Notes under the pieces: model-generated
Database searches by the model: none
What the model was told of the DNA's origin: nothing
What the model saw: the letters and a program-made list of their open reading frames with translations, nothing else
Shown: one piece after another, positions 49,903 to 55,515 of the stretch
Position numbering within the stretch: the first letter of the stretch is position 1
Layout: each line of letters begins with the position of its first letter
DNA from: PVC group bacterium
GTDB taxonomy: Bacteria > Verrucomicrobiota > Kiritimatiellia > CAIKKV01
Assembly: GCA_945898015.1 (NCBI GenBank)
Contig: CAMDGM010000023.1
Location: 1 to 55,515 of the forward strand
Reading direction: 5' to 3'
Length of the DNA: 55,515 nucleotides
Program-made: the position numbers and the translations under genes

Positions 49903-51062
49903 AAGTGCCGATCACCCGGAAGAGGACCGCGACTTTACCTTCGCGCCGGTTCGTGATGGCATGGGCCGCTCTCATGGTGGTTGGGGCCACGGCTCTTGCC
50001 GCTGAACCGGCCGCAGGGGTGGAGTACCGGCACCTGGCGGAAGCCGGCCCCCAGTCGATTCACGTGGTGAGTTTCGATCTCGCCCGCGGGGACCTGGCGG
50101 TTGCGGCGACCGTCGGCGCGGGTGTGCAGGGGAACGAAACCGTGCCGGACATGGTCGCGAGCCTGCCGCAGGGGCTGGGCCATCCGGTGGCGGCGATCAA
50201 CGGCGACTATTTCGAGTTCCAAGGCGAACCGCGATATTTCGGCACGCTCCAGGGGCTGTGCATCGAGGAGGGCGAACTGGTCGCGGCGCCGCCGGCCACC
50301 GCCTTTTGGATCGACGCGCGGGGCCGTCCGCAACTGGGCCAGGTCGGCGCGCGGCTGACGGTGACCTGGCCGAACGGTCGGGAAACGCCCTTCAGCGTCA
50401 ACTGCTCCACGCTGGACTTCAAGAGCGAGGTGCGGGCGGTTCCCCTCGTGCTCTATACGCCCCGGTTCGGGCGGTCAACCCAGACGGCCACGGGGACCCG
50501 TGAATGGGTGTTGCAGCGCGCAACGCCTGATGCGCGGTGGCTGCCCCTGAGCGCCTGCGGCGTCTACACGGCACGGGTGAGCGAAGCGCGACAGTCAGGC
50601 GATTCATCGATTCCGCGCGATGGCCTGGTTCTGAGCGTGGCCCAGACCGCGGCCGCCCAGCCGCTCGTCGTCAAGGTGGGTGACATCGTAATGCTCCGTA
50701 CCGCCTGCGATCCGGACATGACGGGGGTGCGGACCGCCATGGCAGGGGGTCCGATGTTGCTTGCCGACGGCAAGTTGCTGACGAATCCGGCGGACTCGAA
50801 CCGTGCCCCTCGTACCGCGCTCGGTCTTGCGGGCAGCAGGATCTGGTTTGTCGTGGTAGATGGCCGTCAACCGGCCACGGCCGTCGGTATGAGTCATCAT
50901 GAACTGGCCGGGTTCATGCGGCGGCTGGGTTGCACCGATGCCATCAATCTGGATGGAGGCGGGTCCTCAACGCTCTGGTATGAGGGAAGAGTGTTGAATC
51001 ACCCATCCGATGGGCATCCCCGCCCGGTGGGGAACGCTCTGGTCCTGATGAAGCGGCCATGA
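49899..51062 (+). CDS. Phosphodiester glycosidase family (NAGPA-like), exported
   Basis: A 387-residue exported protein with a signal peptide ending in ATALAAEPAAG. The phosphodiester glycosidase domain shows AAINGDYFEFQGEPRYFGTL, MAGGPMLLADGK, APRTALGL and NLDGGGSSTLWYEGR, the markers of the family that includes the uncovering enzyme for mannose-6-phosphate tags. It would cleave N-acetylglucosamine-type residues attached through a phosphodiester. It is coupled on both sides (ATGA). GH84, NAGPA and the nitroreductase/SDR form a likely amino-sugar module. Confidence 0.9.
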   Translation: MKVPITRKRTATLPSRRFVMAWAALMVVGATALAAEPAAGVEYRHLAEAGPQSIHVVSFDLARGDLAVAATVGAGVQGNETVPDMVASLPQGLGHPVAAINGDYFEFQGEPRYFGTLQGLCIEEGELVAAPPATAFWIDARGRPQLGQVGARLTVTWPNGRETPFSVNCSTLDFKSEVRAVPLVLYTPRFGRSTQTATGTREWVLQRATPDARWLPLSACGVYTARVSEARQSGDSSIPRDGLVLSVAQTAAAQPLVVKVGDIVMLRTACDPDMTGVRTAMAGGPMLLADGKLLTNPADSNRAPRTALGLAGSRIWFVVVDGRQPATAVGMSHHELAGFMRRLGCTDAINLDGGGSSTLWYEGRVLNHPSDGHPRPVGNALVLMKRP

Positions 51063-51340
51063 GGGTCCAGAGCGGGGGAATGGGAAGGCTGTCGGGACAG
51101 GAGCGAAGGATTCCGACGACCGTGAACACCTGCGCGCTCGAACGGTCAGTGCCGGAGCTGTCGGTCTGGTGGGATCCGTGCCCCTGCGGTGGGTACGAGA
51201 AGGGCCGGGCGGAATTGATGCGGGCCATGGGGCTCACGGAACGCGCATTTCCTATCAGAACTGAGGCGATCCCGATCCGCGACGGGAAGTGCGTGGTGGA
51301 CGTGGATCGTAAGAGTGCTGCCATCTATCGCGTGAAGTGA
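51059..51340 (+). pseudogene. Mosaic relic carrying a DUF1284 tail
   Basis: An ATG overlapping the NAGPA stop opens MRVQSGGMGRLSGQERRIP, then TTVNTCALERSVPELSVWWD and PCPCGGYEKGRAELMRAMGL, almost identical to the C-terminus of the DUF1284 protein at 47492. The frame continues with TERAFPIRTEAIPIRDGK and DVDRKSAAIYRVK, ending at 51340. So three pieces are joined: an unrelated start, a DUF1284 tail and a third tail. About 290 residues of the DUF1284 protein are missing. Confidence 0.75.
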
Positions 51341-51390
51341 CGAGTGTAGCGGTTTGATTGAGCACGGTCGTCAACCCCGGGGAACCAACC

Positions 51391-52647
51391 ATGAATCGAC
51401 GAGAGAGACTGCTGAGAGCGCTTACCCACAAGGATGGGCCGGTCCCCATGGACTTTGGCGGCACGGCGGTTACGGGCATCCATGTGTCCGTGGTGGCGGC
51501 GCTACGCGAGCATTACGGACTGGAGCGCAGGCCGGTCAAGGTCATCGAGCCGTATCAAATGCTCGGGGAGGTTGACGACGAGCTCAAGGATGCCCTAGGT
51601 GTGGATACGACCGGCATCTATGGGCGGACCACTCTTTTTGGGTTTGCGTTGGAGCAGTGGAAGGAATGGCAAGCGCCCTGGGGGCAGACGGTGCTGGTTC
51701 CAGGGCAGTTCAACGTCACGGTCAAGGGCAAGGATGTCTACATCTATCCCGAGGGCGACACGTCGGTGCCGCCGAGTGGCCACTTGCCGGAAGGGGGCTA
51801 TTTCTTCGACACAATCATCCGGCAGCCGCCGATCGACGAGGAGCGACTGAACCCCGATGACAACACCGAGGAATTCGGCCCTGTCTCCCCGGAGGCGCTG
51901 GCTCATTTCGCGCGGGAGGCCAATAAGGCGGCGGCTTCAGGCCGGGGTGTGATCGCCAATTTCGGCGGGACCGCCTTCGGGGACATTGCCCTGGTTCCCG
52001 GACCTTTCCTGAAGCACCCCAAAGGCATCCGGGATATTGCGGAATGGTATGTGACGACCGCCATCCGGCAGGACTATGTCCATGCGATGTTCCAGAAACA
52101 GATCGCGGCTGCTTTGCTCAATCTCGAAAAGATCCATGCCGTGGTCGGGGACAAGGTGGATGCGGTGTTCCTGTGCGGAACCGATTTCGGGACGCAGAGC
52201 GGGCAGTTCTGCTCGACGGTCGCCTTTGACGAGCTCTGGCTGCCCTACTACAAGAAAATGAATGACTGGATCCGCCGGCATACGACCTGGAAGACATTCA
52301 AGCATTCCTGCGGGGCGGTGGAACCCTTCATGGAGCACTTTATCAAGGCCGGCTTCGATATCATCAATCCAGTCCAATGCTCCGCCACCGGCATGGATCC
52401 CAGGGCGCTTAAGGAGAAATACGGGGATCGGCTGGTCTTTTGGGGCGGCGGCATCGATACGCAGAAGATTCTGCCGTTCGGGACCCCGGCTCAAGTCCGT
52501 GAGCAGGTGCTGGAACGGTGCGCGATTCTTTCGACGCAAGGAGGGTTCGTGTTCAACGCCATCCACAACGTCCAGGCCCGCACGCCTGTGGCCAATGGTG
52601 TGGCCATGGTAGAGGCGGTGCGCGAGTTCAACGGACAACGGGCTTAG
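51391..52647 (+). CDS. UroD/MtaA family protein with HxCG zinc motif
   Basis: The 418-residue protein opens MNRRERLLRALTHKDGPVPM and keeps HSCG (His305, Cys307), the zinc motif of MtaA-like methyltransferases. Other markers are GVIANFGGTAFGDIALVPGP, VDAVFLCGTDFGTQSGQFCS and the tail GGFVFNAIHNVQARTPVANG. The third zinc ligand of MtaA (a Cys in an APGC-like segment) is not evident here. Upstream is GGGGAA. It is the last UroD-like gene of the window and lies ahead of the IS4 remnant. Confidence 0.92.
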   Translation: MNRRERLLRALTHKDGPVPMDFGGTAVTGIHVSVVAALREHYGLERRPVKVIEPYQMLGEVDDELKDALGVDTTGIYGRTTLFGFALEQWKEWQAPWGQTVLVPGQFNVTVKGKDVYIYPEGDTSVPPSGHLPEGGYFFDTIIRQPPIDEERLNPDDNTEEFGPVSPEALAHFAREANKAAASGRGVIANFGGTAFGDIALVPGPFLKHPKGIRDIAEWYVTTAIRQDYVHAMFQKQIAAALLNLEKIHAVVGDKVDAVFLCGTDFGTQSGQFCSTVAFDELWLPYYKKMNDWIRRHTTWKTFKHSCGAVEPFMEHFIKAGFDIINPVQCSATGMDPRALKEKYGDRLVFWGGGIDTQKILPFGTPAQVREQVLERCAILSTQGGFVFNAIHNVQARTPVANGVAMVEAVREFNGQRA

Positions 52648-52673
52648 ACACAATCGGAGACTGCTGATGGGGA

Positions 52674-52859
52674 TCATGACTGGATTGCAGCGCACGACGG
52701 ACTTTCTGGCTTCCGGATGTCGGCGCCCGCTTCTTGGGCGAGCCGGTCGGGGAGCCCCTCCGGAATCCAGTGGACGATTTGCCGCAGAACGCTGTAGGAT
52801 GTCTTCGCTGGTCTCGGGGTTGCGCAGTCATGCGCCGGTGGTTCAACTGTTTTTTTCAT
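52674..52859 (-). pseudogene. IS4-family transposase N-terminal remnant
   Basis: A 61-residue frame reads MKKTVEPPAHDCATPRPAKT, then SYSVLRQIVHWIPEGLPDRL and AQEAGADIRKPES. This matches the opening of IS4-type (DUF4372) transposases: LRQIxxxIPxxLxxxLAxxxGxD. It ends at TGA 52674-52676 without the catalytic DDE part. It occupies most of the 374-base gap 52648-53021, and lies antisense to the surrounding genes. No terminal repeats were found. Confidence 0.55.
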
Positions 52860-52922
52860 ACGCCGGTGAGTATAGGCGGAACGGCCCCGAGGCCAGGTTA
52901 TTTTTGCGACGATTTTTCGGGG

Positions 52923-52951
52923 TTGACTTACCTCCCCCCTGTCATTCAAAT
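52923..52951 (+). promoter_or_regulatory. Candidate promoter for the GH-like gene at 53022
   Basis: TTGACT (52923-52928) and TCAAAT (52946-52951) are spaced by 17 bases. This gives a moderate sigma-70 match and a leader of about 65 bases before the start at 53022. It lies just outside the IS4 remnant. Confidence 0.3.
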
Positions 52952-53021
52952 TGGACACGGAATCCGGAAGGTATCCGGGAGTTCCTATGGGATGCTAATG
53001 ACTCCGGAGCCTTGGCGAAGA

Positions 53022-54923
53022 ATGAAAACGGCCCTTTTCTGCTGCCTGCTTCTGGCCGCCTGGACCACCTCGAGCGCCGGCCTGCATGCCGATTTGCCGG
53101 ATCCCGATTTCAGTTTTCGTTCTTTTTGTGTTGCCTGGGGCGGCACCACCAACGCGGTGTTCGAACGGTTTCTCCGGGAGGTGCGGCCCGAGATCGTTCA
53201 GTGCGGATTCTACGGCCCGATGTTTCACGGGTATGCGGACGACCCGGGATCGACCGGTTATCCCATGCAACTGCCGGTCTCCGGTCAGCGCGAAGCGCTA
53301 ACCGTGCAGCGGGAAGTGAACCGCAAGATCCACAAACTCGGCCTGAAAGTGGTGGGGCATTTCCAGACGGTCAATGTGATTGCCGATCCGGGCAAGACAA
53401 ACGGGTTCCTCGCTTTTTATGAAAAAGGGTGGCCCGAGGATCTGTTGGGGCCGCGCCCCCATCCGGATGTGCGTGAACTTCTGATGCGGGACGCCGCAGG
53501 GAATGTGCTGTCGAATGTGCACTATGTGACCTATGTCGGCTTATGCCCCAGCAGTCCGCATGCGCGCGCCCTCCTCAAGGCCATGCTCAAGCTGGCCGTC
53601 TCCACCGGACTCGACGGGGTGATGGCGAACTACAATTACCGGTGGAGTTGCGCCTGCCCTTACTGCCAGGCGGATTTCCGCCATTGGCTTGGCGAACGAT
53701 TTTCCGCGGAAGCGCTGAGCGCCCGGTTCGGCATCGTCGATTTGGTCACGCACCGGTTCGAGCGGATCGCGGCGCAGATTCCCGGTTATCCCGCCCCCGA
53801 TGCGCCGGCATTGGACCGGGAGGCGATGCGCTGGGGCGCTGCGGCCTTCAAGCGGTCGTTCGACGAGGTCTACCTGCAATATGGACGATCCCTTAAAAAA
53901 GATTTGATTGTCTCCACCTGGAATCATCTGGGCGACGTGGGGGTAACCGAGGAGCGCGCGTTTCTCCCTCTGGAGGAGTGGGGTCGGGGGGAACACTACT
54001 TCTGGTACAGCGGCGGCTACGGGCCGACAAAAATTGAGGACCGCAAACTGGGTGACGGCTGGGTCAATTGCCTGTACCTGCGCGAACTGGGCCGCGGCAA
54101 ACCGTTCATGCTGGGCAAGTATGAGCCGGTTCGCATGAAAAACAGCGTCGCTGAAGGACTGGCCACGGGCGGCTCGGGGATGGGGTTGTATATGAACTTA
54201 TCGGACCCGGCCGGTTATTCGGCACTGTCGGAATACCTGCGGTTTCCGCGCGTGTTTCCGGACCTTTTCGAGGGCTTGCAATCGGACTCCGACTGCGCGC
54301 TTTTCTATCCCCGCGCTTCGGTCCAGGCGGGCCAACGGCAAGCAGGCGACGAGTTCCGCGAAATCGGCCGCCTTCTGAGCGAACGGCAACTGGTTTTTGA
54401 CGTCATGGCCGACGGGTTCTCCGATTCCAACCGATTGGCGCGATACAAGACGGTGCTCGTGCCGTTAAGCATTCGGCTTGAGCCGGCGATGGCGGAACGA
54501 TTGGAGGCATTTGCCAGGAGTGGCGGCGCGGTTCACGCCGTGTCGACGGTTTCGGCCCCGGCCCTGGCCGACGGGCTCAAGGCGCGAAGCGTTTGGCGGA
54601 TCGACGCGCCCTGGACCGTGAAGGCCGCCGCCTGGCGGGGGTGGGGCAGGCGGGTGTTGCATCTGGTCAACTACGATCGCGATGAAACGAAGGCGGCCGG
54701 ACTTCCCCAGACCCCCGCCGCGGAGTGTCCCGTGCCGGTGGAAAACACGGCATGCCGCTTCCTGCTGCCGGCGAATGCCCGCGTGTCCAGCGTCCGGTTC
54801 CACGAACCCGAATCGCGTAAAGCCGCGTCGCTGCCTTTCACAGCCGGGGGTGGGGAGTTGACTTTTATCGTGCCGCGTTTGGATGTCTACGGCGTCGTGG
54901 AAATCCGGGGGAGGGGCTTGTGA
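53022..54923 (+). CDS. Secreted glycoside hydrolase-like protein
   Basis: The 633-residue protein has a signal peptide (MKTALFCCLLLAAWTTSSAG). The barrel region has RPEIVQCGFYGPMFHGYADD, GLDGVMANYNYRWSCACPYC (residues about 200-220, a Cys-rich loop like those of GH42-related proteins) and RGEHYFWYSGGYGPTKIEDR. It ends with a trimerisation-like domain (ARYKTVLVPLSIRLEPAMAE, then GGAVHAVSTVSAPA) and a small beta domain. This is the layout of beta-galactosidase-like hydrolases of unassigned family; the catalytic residues are not certain. It is separate from the preceding UroD-like gene by a transposase remnant. Confidence 0.85.
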   Translation: MKTALFCCLLLAAWTTSSAGLHADLPDPDFSFRSFCVAWGGTTNAVFERFLREVRPEIVQCGFYGPMFHGYADDPGSTGYPMQLPVSGQREALTVQREVNRKIHKLGLKVVGHFQTVNVIADPGKTNGFLAFYEKGWPEDLLGPRPHPDVRELLMRDAAGNVLSNVHYVTYVGLCPSSPHARALLKAMLKLAVSTGLDGVMANYNYRWSCACPYCQADFRHWLGERFSAEALSARFGIVDLVTHRFERIAAQIPGYPAPDAPALDREAMRWGAAAFKRSFDEVYLQYGRSLKKDLIVSTWNHLGDVGVTEERAFLPLEEWGRGEHYFWYSGGYGPTKIEDRKLGDGWVNCLYLRELGRGKPFMLGKYEPVRMKNSVAEGLATGGSGMGLYMNLSDPAGYSALSEYLRFPRVFPDLFEGLQSDSDCALFYPRASVQAGQRQAGDEFREIGRLLSERQLVFDVMADGFSDSNRLARYKTVLVPLSIRLEPAMAERLEAFARSGGAVHAVSTVSAPALADGLKARSVWRIDAPWTVKAAAWRGWGRRVLHLVNYDRDETKAAGLPQTPAAECPVPVENTACRFLLPANARVSSVRFHEPESRKAASLPFTAGGGELTFIVPRLDVYGVVEIRGRGL

Positions 54924-54972
54924 CGCGGAGAATCAGCCATCGCCTCAGGCGTGCTTCGCCTGGAGCAGGACC

Positions 54973-55263
54973 AGGCACATGGCGGGTGTGGTCCGGTCAT
55001 TGAAGCGGAATTCATAAACCAGCCGGTGTTTTATGGCGAGGACGACTACGCGCGCTTTCTTGAGCAGTTGCGTGACGCGCTGGAGCGGGACAGGATCGTG
55101 CTCTAGCCACGGTATATGCGGCAGGTGCTGGGCGCGCCGGATGATGTGCTGGAGGAGGCGATGAAGGCCAGCCGCTATGCCATAGGGGACGTCGTCTTTC
55201 GCTCGGAGGTCGAGGAGTGGGTGCGGGGGCAGGCGTCGCAATGGTCTTCGCATGGTCTTTTCC
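54973..55263 (+). pseudogene. Y1 (REP-associated/IS200-like) transposase remnant
   Basis: The 420-base gap 54924-55343 has no intact gene. Its plus strand encodes IEAEFINQPVFYGEDDYARF then LEQLRDALERDRIVL and a TAG at about 55104, resembling the VFxxDxDYxRFLExL motif of Y1 transposases. This is followed by PRYMRQVLGAPDDVLEEAMK and ASRYAIGDVVFRSEVEEWV, possibly its C-terminus. The HUH and catalytic Tyr region is missing. The assignment rests on short motifs; another small protein is possible. Confidence 0.4.
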
Positions 55264-55343
55264 TTTGCCAGCGAATAAGGCCATTTTACAAGGGGAACAC
55301 TTTTTTGTAGACAAATCCGCCCTAATTTGCTTTTCTATACTGG

Positions 55344-55515
55344 ATGAAAAGCAAACACATGCAGACAGAGAGGCGCTTGGAGCCCGGATCTCTGAGCGGG
55401 AAACCGGTTGAAATCGCTATTGTTGGCGCTAAAGAGCGCAAGCGGTTCGACGAGCTTCTGGGAGCGTTTCATTATTTGGGAGAAAGTCGGGCCGTGGGCG
55501 ACGCGCTGCGGCTTG
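55344..55515 (+). CDS. DUF4338 (DruA-like) transposase-type protein, partial
   Basis: The gene runs off the right edge. The 57 visible residues include GKPVEIAIVGAKERKRFDEL, then LGAFHYLGESRAVGDALRL, the conserved start of DUF4338 proteins (ERxRFDELLxxxHYLGxxxxVGxxLRY). This family covers unclassified transposases and DruA of Druantia defence. The gene alone does not show which; the nearby IS scraps favour a transposase. The ATG at 55359 is an alternative start. A TATACT lies at 55336-55341. Confidence 0.75.
   Translation, partial: MKSKHMQTERRLEPGSLSGKPVEIAIVGAKERKRFDELLGAFHYLGESRAVGDALRL

Noticed and set aside
12935-52647. UroD-like genes as haem biosynthesis (hemE)
   Set aside because: There are six diverged paralogues and no other haem genes. 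The neighbours are glycosidases.

Overview
The window is GC-rich (roughly 60-65% by eye) and carries glycan-degradation genes of the kind found in the PVC superphylum (Kiritimatiellota, Lentisphaerota, Planctomycetota). The evidence is: many uroporphyrinogen decarboxylase-like (UroD/MtaA, COG0407) paralogues mixed with glycoside hydrolases, LamG and parallel beta-helix surface proteins, a T5SS/PEP-CTERM-type repeat protein, a DUF4838 protein, and AraC regulators. The taxon is inferred from gene content; there is no rRNA gene here.

Layout. 1-1.25 kb is a scrap zone: the tail of an upstream gene, a ghost of an AraC C-terminus, a tRNA 3' fragment, and a four-helix-bundle (S23-type) gene between AGCTGAT-repeat inverted ends. 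1.3-10.1 kb has an AraC regulator divergent from a LamG/propeller protein, then a secreted LamG/beta-helix protein and a large GH106-like hydrolase. 10.2-26.7 kb has a second AraC gene divergent from a long plus-strand run: phosphomannose isomerase-like protein, UroD-like, GH3, Tat-exported BNR_4 propeller, UroD-like, GH42, alpha/alpha-toroid protein, acetyl xylan esterase-like protein and GH141-like beta-helix/CBM9 protein. 26.8-28.8 kb holds a deleted UroD gene and an AbiEi/AbiEii toxin-antitoxin pair on the minus strand. 28.85-35.1 kb has heparinase II/III, UroD-like and a GH42-like exported protein. 35.2-36.0 kb is a third AraC gene, paralogous to the first, divergent from the repeat-rich surface protein. 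36.1-54.9 kb continues with DUF4838, heparinase II/III, two UroD-like, GH84, nitroreductase, SDR, DUF1284, DUF4434, phosphodiester glycosidase (NAGPA), UroD-like, and a GH-like secreted protein. The right edge has two transposase remnants (IS4-like, Y1-like) and the start of a DUF4338-type gene.

Working model (inference): AraC regulators sense a sugar and turn on enzymes that strip a complex deoxy- or amino-sugar glycan. Candidate activities are GH106, GH141, GH3, GH42, GH84, heparinase-type lyases, BNR_4 and esterase, with an isomerase, SDR and nitroreductase acting downstream. The six intact UroD-like proteins have no assigned reaction; only two keep the HxCG motif of zinc methyltransferases. 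No transporter, SusC/D pair or sulfatase was recognised in the 55 kb.

The most unusual signal is a recurrent class of gene relics. At least nine short ORFs between intact genes keep a start (often ATGA-coupled to the upstream stop, often with a Shine-Dalgarno) and/or a recognisable tail, but have lost the middle. The clearest are two UroD-like genes reduced to their two ends, an SDR missing its N-terminus and middle, and a DUF1284 tail. These suggest repeated internal deletion in an operon cluster under coupling constraints, or a systematic assembly problem. Either needs explaining.
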